A stretch of DNA of 22,439 bases from an uncultured Collinsella sp. (GCA_900544465.1 UQVT01000011.1:1-22439); one strand, 5' to 3'; positions 8,198-17,582 are shown, numbered from the stretch's first letter. A program made the numbers and translations. The notes: generated by a model not told the origin, from the sequence alone.

Positions 8198-8230
8198 CAC
8201 CAATACGTCTTTTCGCAGTTCCAGTCGTCG

Positions 8231-8244
8231 GCAAACGGTTGACA
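8231..8244. promoter_or_regulatory. LacI-type operator O3 (upstream, inverted, degenerate)
   Basis: GCAAACGGTTGACA is the reverse complement of a TGTCAACCGTTTGC site, about 46 bp upstream of O2. It could support cooperative binding or looping. The match is weaker than O1 and O2. Confidence 0.45.
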
Positions 8245-8300
8245 TATGCCGGTGAACGGTCATCAGAGGCGTTTGAGGAATTCTTTTGGCACGGGATGAA

Positions 8301-9311
8301 CTACGCGGTTTTGCCCTCAATGAGTTCAACGGGGAGCTTGATATTCGATTCGGGATTATCGCCGTTAATAAGAGCGATGATGGATTGCGCCGCGAGCTCT
8401 CCGATGCGATCGATATCTTGACGTACGGTTGTTAAGTCAGGCATAAACGTCATAGTTCGGCGGGCACCATCCGCGCCCACGACCTTAATATCGTCTGGAG
8501 CGCTCAAGCCGCGCTGCTTCATCACGTTGAGACAGATGGCCGCCATCGTATCGTCTCCCGCAAAGATGCCGTCAATATCGGGGTTCTCATCGAGGATCTT
8601 CGCAACGACCGCGCCCTTTTCGTCGTCGGGCTTAACGAACTCAACCTCACGGACAAGCGCGGACAAACCGGCCTGCTCAACAGCATCGAGGTAGGCATCG
8701 GTACGCTTATTGGCAGGCATGCGCATGCGGCTATTGCTGCGCAGGCACAGGATACGCCTGCAGCCGTCATCAATCAGACGGCGCGTGGCGAGCTCGCCGA
8801 TGCCATAGCTGTCACTTGCAATCTGGACAGAGCCCTCGCCGAGATCGCAGTCGATGCCAACCAGGCTCAAGCCCATCTCGGCATATGCCTCGGCACCGAT
8901 ATTGAGGGAGTTGACGATGACACCGTCGACCATATTGCGGCGGAGCATGTCAATATAGGAACGCTCAAGATCGGGTCGATTGGCGCTGTTGCACAGCAAC
9001 ATCTTAAAGCCGTTTTCCGCTAACGTGCGCTCGACCGCCTGCACAACCTGAGCATGGAACGGGCTGCTCACAAAGGGAACGATCATACCGATAAGATTCA
9101 GGCGACCGTTGAGCATGGCACGGGCGATATCGTTGGGCGTATAGTTGATGCGCTCCATCGCGGCATGGACCTTATCGCGGGTCTCTTGGCTAATATAGCC
9201 GCGATTATTAAGCACGCGAGATACCGTAGTAGGCGAAACCCCCGCCACCGCTGCAACTTCCTTGATGCCAGGCTTAGCAGAATCCTTAGAACGAGCGCCC
9301 TCGCGAGCCAT
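8301..9311 (-). CDS. LacI/GalR family transcriptional regulator of the sucrose cluster
   Basis: This 336-residue repressor has an N-terminal LacI helix-turn-helix, IKEVAAVAGVSPTTVSRVLNN (about 16-36), and a hinge-helix region NDIARAMLNGR (about 60-70). A periplasmic-binding-protein-like effector domain follows, with GMIVPFVSSPFHAQVVQAVE and a C-terminal GDDTMAA...GADGARRTMTFMPDLTTVRQD. The effector is presumably a fructoside or sugar phosphate. ATG 9311 is chosen because GGGGGAGG lies 5 nt upstream; starts at 9332 and 9326 lack such a site. The cluster it faces has LacI-type operators at 8166-8244, and a matching one covers its own promoter. Repression of the cluster plus autoregulation is therefore likely, as in ScrR systems. 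The spacing of 180 bp to the operon on the same strand leaves room for a separate promoter. Confidence 0.92.
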   Translation of the reverse strand: MAREGARSKDSAKPGIKEVAAVAGVSPTTVSRVLNNRGYISQETRDKVHAAMERINYTPNDIARAMLNGRLNLIGMIVPFVSSPFHAQVVQAVERTLAENGFKMLLCNSANRPDLERSYIDMLRRNMVDGVIVNSLNIGAEAYAEMGLSLVGIDCDLGEGSVQIASDSYGIGELATRRLIDDGCRRILCLRSNSRMRMPANKRTDAYLDAVEQAGLSALVREVEFVKPDDEKGAVVAKILDENPDIDGIFAGDDTMAAICLNVMKQRGLSAPDDIKVVGADGARRTMTFMPDLTTVRQDIDRIGELAAQSIIALINGDNPESNIKLPVELIEGKTA

Positions 9312-9331
9312 AGCACCCTCCCCCATCAACA

Positions 9332-9346
9332 TGTCAAACGTTTACA
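9332..9346. promoter_or_regulatory. LacI-type operator on the regulator's own promoter
   Basis: TGTCAAACGTTTACA contains the perfect AAACGTTT core flanked by TGT and ACA. It lies 20 bp upstream of the start codon and overlaps the proposed -10 box, consistent with autorepression. Confidence 0.7.
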
Positions 9347-9370
9347 TACGAACAAAGCATACCCCAACAA
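9343..9370 (-). promoter_or_regulatory. Possible promoter of the LacI-type regulator gene
   Basis: On the minus strand TTGTTG (9365-9370), a 16-nt spacer and TATGTA (9343-9348) form a weak -35/-10 pair. The operator at 9332-9346 overlaps its downstream edge. Confidence 0.35.
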
Positions 9371-9474
9371 CAGCGGGAAGACGGTAACAGCACAAGCAAG
9401 TAAACGACTCATCCAAATAATTAGGAGAGTTCCGCCTAAAGGGTGACTCCAAAGGACCCCACATGGCCGGTTTT

Positions 9475-9575
9475 GGGTTATTTTCCAAAACGTCCCGCAG
9501 GACGCAAAGGGCTCCGCCGCGCGAAGCGCGCAGCGGAGCCCTTTGCATGTCCGAGGACGTTTTGGAAAGTAACCC
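9475..9575. repeat. 101-nt near-perfect palindrome downstream of the split PFL genes
   Basis: Arms 9475-9523 and 9527-9575 pair around a 3-nt loop. The stem includes GGGTTA/TAACCC, CCAAAACGTCC/GGACGTTTTGG, CGCAAAGGGCTCCGC/GCGGAGCCCTTTG and a GCGCG/CGCGC tip, with only a few mismatches or bulges in the middle. It lies 37 nt beyond the stop codon of the glycyl-radical subunit gene, so it would end or cap the pfl transcript. No U-run follows. Both strands carry weak open frames through it that are mirror images and are not genes. Confidence 0.7.
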
Positions 9576-9611
9576 AAGACGACCCGGCGATCCTGCGGGA
9601 GTTAAACCCCT

Positions 9612-9863
9612 TTAGAACTTGTTGTGGAAGGTACGCGAAATGACCTCGTCCTGCTGCTCCTTGGTGAGCGTGTGGAAGTTCACGGCATAGCCGGAAACGC
9701 GGATGGTCAGCTGCGGGTACTTCTCGGGGTGAGCCTGAGCGTCGAGCAACGTCTCACGGTTGAAGACGTTGATGTTCAGGTGGTGGCCACCCTTCTCGGC
9801 GTAAGCGTCGAGCATGTGGACCAGGTTATCGGCCTGGGTCTCAGAAACTTCAGAAACCTTCAT
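9612..9863 (-). CDS. grcA: Stand-alone glycyl-radical subunit of pyruvate formate-lyase (GrcA/YfiD-like)
   Basis: The 83-residue protein is the C-terminal glycyl-radical domain of PFL made as a separate polypeptide. It carries GGHHLNINVFNRETLLDAQAHPEKYPQLTIRVSGYAV, with the radical Gly58 in R55-VSGYAV, and ends TKEQQDEVISRTFHNKF, which matches the last residues of ordinary PFL. E. coli YfiD/GrcA is about 127 residues with its own N-terminal extension; this one has almost none (MKVSEVSETQADNLVHMLDAYAEK). The ATG at 9863 has AAGGAGA 7 nt upstream. The preceding gene is a PFL lacking exactly this domain, 85 nt away, so here it is probably an obligatory subunit, not a spare part. Expected roles: bind the large subunit and be activated by PflA. 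Confidence 0.9.
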   Translation of the reverse strand: MKVSEVSETQADNLVHMLDAYAEKGGHHLNINVFNRETLLDAQAHPEKYPQLTIRVSGYAVNFHTLTKEQQDEVISRTFHNKF

Positions 9864-9886
9864 AATGTGTCTCCTTCGATTAATAG

Positions 9887-9906
9887 GCGCCGGCCGAAAC
9901 CGGCGC
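9887..9906 (-). other. GC-rich hairpin ahead of the glycyl-radical subunit gene
   Basis: GCGCCGG (9887-9893) and CCGGCGC (9900-9906) form a perfect 7-bp stem with a 6-nt loop, 23 nt upstream of the glycyl-radical ATG. No U-tract follows on the minus strand, so it is more likely an mRNA-stability or processing element than a terminator. Confidence 0.55.
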
Positions 9907-9922
9907 GCTAATCAGTAATCGT

Positions 9923-9947
9923 TATTGTTAGTATAGCACTAACAATA
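9923..9947 (-). other. Hairpin directly after the pflB stop codon
   Basis: TATTGTTAGT (9923-9932) and ACTAACAATA (9938-9947) form a perfect 10-bp AT-rich stem with a 5-nt loop, starting 1 nt after the pflB stop codon. With the GC-rich hairpin that follows, it gives a two-hairpin junction between the two PFL halves. Confidence 0.55.
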
Positions 9948-9948
9948 G

Positions 9949-12000
<2,052 letters not shown>

Positions 12001-12003
12001 TGT

Positions 12004-12023
12004 GTAACCACGCTCCTAGTTAC
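12004..12023 (-). promoter_or_regulatory. pflB ribosome-binding site held in a small hairpin
   Basis: On the minus strand GTAAC and GTTAC (12019-12023 and 12004-12008) can pair, placing AGGAG (12013-12017) in the loop. The linear distance from AGGAG to the ATG is 12 nt, longer than usual; folding the stem would shorten the effective distance. The stem is short, so this is tentative. Confidence 0.35.
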
Positions 12024-12230
12024 GTGTAATGCGGCGCTCTCTCACACCGCTGCTTATTGAATTCTTGAATTATCGGCTTGCACTACCGGCTTCTTCCGTT
12101 CTTCGCCACATGTCGGTGCAGGGAAAAACGTTTGTCCAGCTTGGAACTGCAAACCAAAACCCAAGATTTCACCCGTTTGAGAAGGATAACATAGCGACCC
12201 TCTCCATCTGGGCTGTTATATGTTTCTTTT

Positions 12231-12258
12231 TTTATATCATAATGGCGTTTTTTACAAA
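12231..12258 (-). promoter_or_regulatory. Possible promoter of the pfl genes
   Basis: On the minus strand TTTGTA (12253-12258), a 16-nt spacer and TATAAA (12231-12236) form a plausible -35/-10 pair in AT-rich DNA. It would give a 5' leader of about 220 nt. A second -10-like TATAAC occurs slightly downstream. Confidence 0.4.
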
Positions 12259-12511
12259 TCCGCAGGAAATGCGAGCACAAACAACTACCGTTCACCGATT
12301 TGTTTAGTTTTTTTCCTTGCCTTTGTACGACGTTCACTCTAGCTGTTATGCCAGCTTTAGCAGGGTAAAGTACCTCTGAGTAGGCTTTAGGACATGCCCA
12401 ACGATCTGCCCCTAACTTTGTTGGTACCGACGGTGTACGGAGATCGCCTAAAGGTAGTTTTCTAGGCATGACCCAAAAATCTACCGTATAGGGCGCGCGT
12501 ACAAGGGTATC

Positions 12512-12560
12512 ATCTTCCACCGAAAATAGTTTCTAGTGTTAGGGGTTTTCGGTGGAAGAT
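12512..12560. promoter_or_regulatory. 15-bp perfect inverted repeat spanning the marR start codon
   Basis: ATCTTCCACCGAAAA (12512-12526) is exactly repeated in inverse as TTTTCGGTGGAAGAT (12546-12560), with a 19-nt spacer. The right arm contains the GTG start codon (12552-12554); the AGGGG ribosome-binding site (12541-12545) is in the spacer. It may be a MarR operator for autorepression or an mRNA hairpin limiting initiation. Confidence 0.6.
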
Positions 12561-13001
12561 ACCGATTTCCGTAAGCTTGGGCGTCAGCTCCTTACCGAGT
12601 TCGGCAGCATGCATCAGCGCATTTCGCGCTTTGCGGACAAAGCCCTCGGCGGCGAAATGGCCGTCATGCGCGCCCTCATACTCGCCGGCGGTTCGCTCAC
12701 GCCGAGCGAACTCGCTGATCGCGCCTGGGTCTCGAGTGCCCGCATCGCCAATATCCTACGCGCTCTCGAAGCCAAGGGCTGGGTCGAGCGCGAGCACTCA
12801 AAGACCGACCGTCGTCGCGTACACGTCACAGTGACCGACAAAGGATTCCAGGATCTCGAAATCAAACGTCGGGAATTCGAGAACCGCACCGCGGCTTTCC
12901 TCGAGCAGCTCGGCGAAACAGATACCCAAGAAATGGTGCGCCTTCTAAGGCGTGCCAACGAAATTATCGACCGCAATCAAGAAAGGAGAGATGCCGAGTG
13001 A
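12552..13001 (+). CDS. MarR family transcriptional regulator of the ABC exporter operon
   Basis: This 149-residue winged-helix repressor has the ordered MarR features: an N-terminal dimerisation helix, the helix-turn-helix LTPSELADRAWVSSARIANILRALEAKGWVERE (about 53-85), the wing SKTDRRRVHVTVTDKG (about 86-101), and a C-terminal helix. The start is GTG at 12552 with AGGGG 6 nt upstream. Its stop codon overlaps the start of the first ABC gene (GTGA, 4 nt), so regulator and transporter are translationally coupled. MarR proteins next to drug exporters normally repress the operon until a ligand binds; that is inferred here. The 15-bp inverted repeat over its start codon is the obvious candidate operator. 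Confidence 0.9.
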   Translation: MEDTDFRKLGRQLLTEFGSMHQRISRFADKALGGEMAVMRALILAGGSLTPSELADRAWVSSARIANILRALEAKGWVEREHSKTDRRRVHVTVTDKGFQDLEIKRREFENRTAAFLEQLGETDTQEMVRLLRRANEIIDRNQERRDAE

Positions 13002-15364
13002 GGATTCTCAAGCTCTTTAAAAAGCATATCCTGGCACTGTTCACAGCTATCGTACTTATCGTAATCAGCTGCAACGCCGATCTGGCACTGCCTACCTATA
13101 TGAGCGACATCGTCGACGTGGGCGTGCAGCAAGGCGGCATCGCCTCACCCGTGCCCGACACCATTCGCGCCGAATCGCTCGACGACCTCGAACTCTTTAT
13201 GAGCGCCAAGGATGCTAAAGCTGTGGAGGCCGTGTTTAGCAAGGCTGACAAAAACGGCATTCGAACGTACGAGGGCACCGAGGAAGAGCGTGCCGATGGA
13301 GGCAAGATTGCCGACATTATGAGCCTGCCCGAGACTGTTGTCCTTTCGCTCAACCAGGGCATCGACGCCAACTCCATGGGCGACATGATGGGCTCGTCCA
13401 GCGAGAAAGACGACAACGCTGCCCAGGCCATGCCCACCCCCGAGCAAATGGCAGCGATGACGCCCGAGCAGCTCGCCGAGATGCAGCAGAAGGCCGCAGC
13501 GGCGCAGAACATGCAAAAGCAGATTGATGCCGACGGCGGTAAGATCACTATGAAGAGCCTGCGCCTGGGTGTCGAGGGCGGTCTGGTAGACCAAAGCAAG
13601 CTCGTCGAGGGCGCCAACCAAATGGCGGACAAAATGGGCTCCATGTCGGGCTCCATCGTCACCCAGCGCGCCGTGAGCTATGTACAGGACGAGTACAAGG
13701 CGCAAGGCATCGACCCCGCCGACGTACAGAACGCCTACCTGAGCCGCATGGCAACCACGATGTTTGGTCTGTGCCTGGTGTCGCTCGTCGCCACCATCCT
13801 GACCGGTGCCGTAGCTTCGCGCACCGCCTGTTCCATCGCACGCGACCTGCGCCGCGAGACCTTCAACAAGGTTATGCACTTCTCGCCGGCCGAGGTGGGC
13901 AAGTTTAGCCAGGCCTCGCTCATCACCCGCTGCACCAACGACATTCAGCAGATCCAGATGGCCGCAACCCTGTTTATCCGCATGTGTCTGATGGCCCCCG
14001 TCATGGGCATCGTCGCCGTCATGCGCGTCCTGGCCAACCACACCGGCCTGGAGTGGACCATCGCCGTGGCCATCATCGCGGTTTCGGCCGTTGTCGGCGT
14101 GCTCATGGGCCTCACCATGCCCAAGTTCAAAAAGATGCAGAGCTTTGTGGACCGCGTGAACCTTACCGCCCGCGAGCTGCTCGACGGCCTTATGCCCATC
14201 CGCTCGTTCAACCGTGAGGAGCATGAGCTCGAGCGTTTTGACAAGGCTTCGCTCGACCTGATGACCACGCAGCTCTACACCAACCGAGCCATGAGCTTTA
14301 TGATGCCGCTCATGATGCTCGTCATGAACTGCATCACCGTGCTTATCGTCTGGTTTGGCGCGCAGGGCGTGTCCGACGGCGTGATGCAGGTCGGCAACAT
14401 GATGGCGTTTATCTCCTACACCATGCAGATCGTCATGGCGTTTATGATCCTCACCATGGTTTCGGTCATCCTGCCCCGTGCCGAGGTCGCAGCCGAGCGC
14501 GTAGATGAGGTCATCACCTGCCCCACGAGCATCAACGACCCTGCCTCGCCCAAACTGCCCGCGGCCAGCTCGCCGCGCGGTGAGCTCACCTTCCGCGACG
14601 TGAGCTTCCAGTACCCCGATGCCCGCGCCGACGTCATTAGCGGTGTGAACTTCACCACGCATGCCGGTCAGATGCTCGGCATTATTGGCTCAACGGGTTC
14701 GGGCAAGTCCACGCTTGTACAGTTGATTCCGCGCCTGTACGACGTCACGGGCGGCAGCATTTCGCTCGACGGCATCGACGTGCGCGACATGACCCTCTCT
14801 GAGCTGCGCCGCCGCATCGGTTATATTCCGCAGCAGGGTCGTCTGTTCTCGGGTACCGTCGAGAGCAACCTCAAGTTTGCCGGCGACATGGTGAGTGACG
14901 AGGATATGCGCCAGGCAGCACGCGTCGCCCAGGCGGAGGACTTTATCGCCGAGCGCGAGGGCGGCTACGACTCCCCCATCAGCCAGGGCGGCTCCAATGT
15001 TTCGGGTGGTCAGCGCCAGCGTCTGGCCATCGCCCGCGCGTTGGCCAAAAAGCCCGAGGTCGTGGTGTTCGATGACTCGTTTAGTGCCCTCGACTACAAG
15101 ACCGACGCGCGCCTACGCGAGGAGCTGGCCAAAAACGTTACCGACGCCGCGCTCGTGGTCGTGGCCCAGCGCATCGCGACCATCATGCACGCCGACCAGA
15201 TCATCGTGCTCGACGACGGCCACGTAGTGGGCACCGGCACGCACAAGGAGCTGCTGCGCAGCTGCCCGGCGTACCTGGAGATCGCACAGTCGCAGCTTTC
15301 CGCCGAGGAGCTGGGGCTTACCCAAGAAGAAATTGCAGCCGTCATGGAAGGAGGCGAGCGCTAA
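12998..15364 (+). CDS. ABC exporter half-transporter with degenerate ATP site and large extracytoplasmic insertion
   Basis: This 788-residue fused permease/ATPase has six membrane segments and a nucleotide-binding domain from about 530. The segment between TM1 (about 10-27) and TM2 (about 252-272) is about 220 residues long and rich in Met, Ala, Gln and Glu. Walker A is G564-STGSGKST, Q-loop Q612 and signature V668-SGGQ. The Walker B end is FDD-S (Asp693 where the catalytic Glu normally stands), and the H-loop position is Gln724 (VVAQR). It therefore cannot hydrolyse ATP normally in its own site and should act as the degenerate half of a heterodimer with the next gene. GTG start with AAAGGAGAG 7 nt upstream. 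The substrate is unknown; the MarR neighbour suggests drugs or toxic metabolites. Confidence 0.93.
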   Translation: MRILKLFKKHILALFTAIVLIVISCNADLALPTYMSDIVDVGVQQGGIASPVPDTIRAESLDDLELFMSAKDAKAVEAVFSKADKNGIRTYEGTEEERADGGKIADIMSLPETVVLSLNQGIDANSMGDMMGSSSEKDDNAAQAMPTPEQMAAMTPEQLAEMQQKAAAAQNMQKQIDADGGKITMKSLRLGVEGGLVDQSKLVEGANQMADKMGSMSGSIVTQRAVSYVQDEYKAQGIDPADVQNAYLSRMATTMFGLCLVSLVATILTGAVASRTACSIARDLRRETFNKVMHFSPAEVGKFSQASLITRCTNDIQQIQMAATLFIRMCLMAPVMGIVAVMRVLANHTGLEWTIAVAIIAVSAVVGVLMGLTMPKFKKMQSFVDRVNLTARELLDGLMPIRSFNREEHELERFDKASLDLMTTQLYTNRAMSFMMPLMMLVMNCITVLIVWFGAQGVSDGVMQVGNMMAFISYTMQIVMAFMILTMVSVILPRAEVAAERVDEVITCPTSINDPASPKLPAASSPRGELTFRDVSFQYPDARADVISGVNFTTHAGQMLGIIGSTGSGKSTLVQLIPRLYDVTGGSISLDGIDVRDMTLSELRRRIGYIPQQGRLFSGTVESNLKFAGDMVSDEDMRQAARVAQAEDFIAEREGGYDSPISQGGSNVSGGQRQRLAIARALAKKPEVVVFDDSFSALDYKTDARLREELAKNVTDAALVVVAQRIATIMHADQIIVLDDGHVVGTGTHKELLRSCPAYLEIAQSQLSAEELGLTQEEIAAVMEGGER

Positions 15365-17220
15365 TGGCAGACGAGACCAAGACTCAGATTCCCAAGCCCA
15401 CCCGCCAGCGTGGTCCCATGGGCCGCATGGGCGGCATGCGTCGCGGCGAAAAGGCCAAGGACTTTAAGGGCACCATGAGGCAGCTGCTCGGCTATATCGG
15501 CCAGCACAAGATTGCCGTGTTTGCCGCCGTCGCCTTTGCCGTGTGCTCGGTCATCTTTAACATTGTGGGACCCAAGGTGCTCGGCCAGGTTACGACCAAG
15601 CTGTTCGAAGGCCTGGTCGCCAAGGTCAACGGCACCGGCGACGTTGACTTTGACTGGATCGCCAAGACGCTCGGCTTTTTGCTCTGCCTGTATCTGGCGA
15701 GCTCTGTCTGCAGCCTGGTCCAGGGCTGGCTCATGACCGGCGTCACGCAAAAGATCTGCTACCGCATGCGCAAGGAAATCGCCGCCAAGATTGCCGTCGT
15801 GCCGATGAGTTACTTCAACGGCCACAGCAAGGGAGACGTACTCAGCCGCATCACCAACGACGTCGATACGCTGGGTCAGTCGCTCAACCAGAGCGTGACG
15901 CAGCTCATCACGTCGGTGACGCAGATTATCGGCGTGCTCGTCATGATGCTTTCGATCAGCCTGCCGCTTACCGGCGTCACCGTGCTCACGCTGCCGGCCG
16001 CCGCGATTATCTTGACCGTAATGATTCACTTCTCGCAGCCGTACTTCCGCGAGCAGCAGCAGGTTCTGGGCGCCGTCAACGGCATTATCGAGGAGGACTT
16101 TGCCGGCCAGAACGTCATTCAAGTGTTCGACCGCGCCGAGGCCTCAATCGAGGAGTTCGACCGTCAAAACGACCGCCTCTTTATTAGTGGCTGGCGCTCG
16201 CAGTTCCTGTCGGGCCTGATGATGCCGCTTATGAGCTTGGTGGGCAACATGGGCTACGTGGGCGTCGTCGTGGTGGGCGCGCAGCTCGCGCTGGCCGGCA
16301 ATGCCACGCCCGGCGACATCCAGAGCTTTATCCAGTACGTTCGCAACTTTACGCAGCCCGTGCAGCAACTGGGCAACGTGAGCAACACGATGCAGTCGAT
16401 GGCAGCCGCCACCGAGCGCGTCTTTGAGTTCCTGGCCGCGCCCGAGGAGGAGCAGAAAGCCGACGCGCAGATTCCCGAAAAGCGCCCCGGCCATGTGGAG
16501 TTTGATCACGTCAAGTTTGGCTATACGCCCGACAAGACCATCATCCACGACTTTAGCTGCGAGGCGCAGCCCGGCCAGACCATCGCCATCGTCGGCCCCA
16601 CCGGCGCCGGCAAGACCACGCTCATCAAGCTGCTGCAGCGCTTCTACGATGTGGACGGCGGTTCGCTGCGTGTCGAGGGCGTCGACGTGCGCGACTGGGA
16701 CCGCGCGGCGCTGCGCGGCGAGTTTGCCATGGTGCTGCAGGATACCTGGCTGTTTAACGGCACCATCCGCGAGAACATCCGCTACGGACGCCCCGATGCG
16801 AGCGATGCCGAGGTCGAAGCCGCCGCGCGCGCCGCACGTTGCGACCACTTTATCCATACGCTTGCCGGCGGTTATGACTTTATGATTAACGAGGAGGGCA
16901 CTAACCTGTCGCAGGGTCAGCGCCAGCTCGTGACCATCGCCCGCGCCATTTTGGCCGACCGCCCGGCACTGATTCTGGACGAGGCGACTTCCAACGTCGA
17001 TACCCGCACCGAGGAGCTTATTCAGCGCGCCATGGATGCGCTGATGCAGGGCCGTACCAGCTTTGTCATCGCACACCGCCTGTCCACGATCCGCAACGCC
17101 GACGTGATCTTGGTGATTCGCGACGGCGATATCGTCGAGAAGGGCACGCACGACGAGTTGCTCGCCCAGGGCGGCTTCTACGCCGACCTGTACAACTCGC
17201 AGTTCGACGAAGCGGCGTAA
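15364..17220 (+). CDS. ABC exporter half-transporter with consensus ATP site
   Basis: The 618-residue partner has a basic Gly/Met/Arg-rich N-terminus, six membrane segments (about 45-305) and a nucleotide-binding domain. Walker A is G411-PTGAGKT, Walker B ends LILDE (Glu540), the H-loop is His571 (VIAHR) and the signature is the variant L515-SQGQ. Walker A/B of this subunit combine with the normal SGGQ signature of its partner to form the active site; its LSQGQ pairs with the degenerate site. The pattern is that of TM287/TM288- and BmrC/BmrD-type heterodimers. The ATG overlaps the stop codon of the first gene (TAATG), and AAGGAGG lies 9 nt upstream. A strong terminator follows the stop codon. 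Confidence 0.95.
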   Translation: MADETKTQIPKPTRQRGPMGRMGGMRRGEKAKDFKGTMRQLLGYIGQHKIAVFAAVAFAVCSVIFNIVGPKVLGQVTTKLFEGLVAKVNGTGDVDFDWIAKTLGFLLCLYLASSVCSLVQGWLMTGVTQKICYRMRKEIAAKIAVVPMSYFNGHSKGDVLSRITNDVDTLGQSLNQSVTQLITSVTQIIGVLVMMLSISLPLTGVTVLTLPAAAIILTVMIHFSQPYFREQQQVLGAVNGIIEEDFAGQNVIQVFDRAEASIEEFDRQNDRLFISGWRSQFLSGLMMPLMSLVGNMGYVGVVVVGAQLALAGNATPGDIQSFIQYVRNFTQPVQQLGNVSNTMQSMAAATERVFEFLAAPEEEQKADAQIPEKRPGHVEFDHVKFGYTPDKTIIHDFSCEAQPGQTIAIVGPTGAGKTTLIKLLQRFYDVDGGSLRVEGVDVRDWDRAALRGEFAMVLQDTWLFNGTIRENIRYGRPDASDAEVEAAARAARCDHFIHTLAGGYDFMINEEGTNLSQGQRQLVTIARAILADRPALILDEATSNVDTRTEELIQRAMDALMQGRTSFVIAHRLSTIRNADVILVIRDGDIVEKGTHDELLAQGGFYADLYNSQFDEAA

Positions 17221-17250
17221 AAACCGGCGGCAAACAACCGCAATGCCAAG

Positions 17251-17286
17251 AAAACGGGGGCGCAGGACAACCTGCACCCCCGTTTT
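17251..17286 (+). terminator. Rho-independent terminator of the marR-ABC operon
   Basis: AAAACGGGGG and CCCCCGTTTT flank an inner GCAGG/CCTGC pairing with an ACAA loop. The stem begins 30 nt after the ABC stop codon and ends in TTTT, a textbook terminator that also works in reverse. Confidence 0.88.
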
Positions 17287-17342
17287 GTGTCCTTCGAGCC
17301 TCGAAACGCTTTTCCTGAGACCTCATTGACGGCGCTTTCCAG

Positions 17343-17582
17343 ACCCCGTGGGCAAAAAAGGGCAAATATGAGTACTGTTACCTTTTTAGTAACAGCCAAA
17401 ACCGCCTCAAACGACCTCTTTGCGGCCTCTATACGCCTTCAAATTAATCAAAACGCCCGTTAGCAGGCTTCTGCGTGCCAACGTTAATGAACATATTTAT
17501 TACTTTGTCTATTATCTCGCTAGACGGATATGTTAGTAGGTTAGCAACAGTACTCATATTTGGCATTTTTTGCCCACGGGGT
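17343..17582. mobile_element. MITE-like element: 37-bp inverted repeats around an AT-rich 166-bp core
   Basis: The arm 17343-17379 (ACCCCGTGGGC, an A-run, then CAAATATGAGTACTGTT) is repeated in inverse at 17546-17582 with 35 of 37 positions matching. The core is AT-rich, unlike the host genes. Each arm carries an inward ATGAGTACTGTT, opening short frames of 31 and 40 codons that read toward each other. No clear target-site duplication and no transposase. A non-autonomous element is the best guess; a regulatory double hairpin is the alternative. Confidence 0.45.

Larger units (their letters stand above)
12001..12551. other. 551-bp divergent intergenic region between pflB and marR
   Basis: This AT-richer region separates the minus-strand pfl genes from the plus-strand marR operon, so it must hold both promoters. 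Seen in it: a possible pflB promoter (12231-12258), a direct repeat of TTGAATT (12057-12063 and 12065-12071), CTTTAGG/CCTAAAG arms in the 12380-12460 part, and the marR inverted repeat (12512-12560). A minus-strand open frame of 145 codons crosses it but has no recognisable domain and poor composition, so it is not called. No FNR- or Rex-like palindrome is convincing. Confidence 0.5.

Noticed and set aside
6729..8255. A 508-codon open frame on the plus strand
   Set aside because: Antisense to the GH32-like hydrolase gene, which has recognisable catalytic motifs and a ribosome-binding site.
9326..9643. Small open frames on both strands around the 101-nt palindrome
   Set aside because: The two translations are near mirror images of each other because the DNA is a palindrome. 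Neither looks like a protein.
9864..9948. A frameshift or sequencing error breaking one pfl gene
   Set aside because: The gap is 85 nt with two hairpins, a fresh strong ribosome-binding site and an ATG. No coding sequence is missing between the two parts, and one or two base changes could not rejoin them.
12083..12520. A 145-codon minus-strand frame in the pflB-marR gap
   Set aside because: No recognisable domain, no convincing ribosome-binding site, and it covers the likely pfl promoter. Treated as chance.
13145..14662. A 505-codon open frame on the minus strand
   Set aside because: Antisense to the first ABC gene, with a His/Gly/Asp-rich low-complexity translation and no motif.
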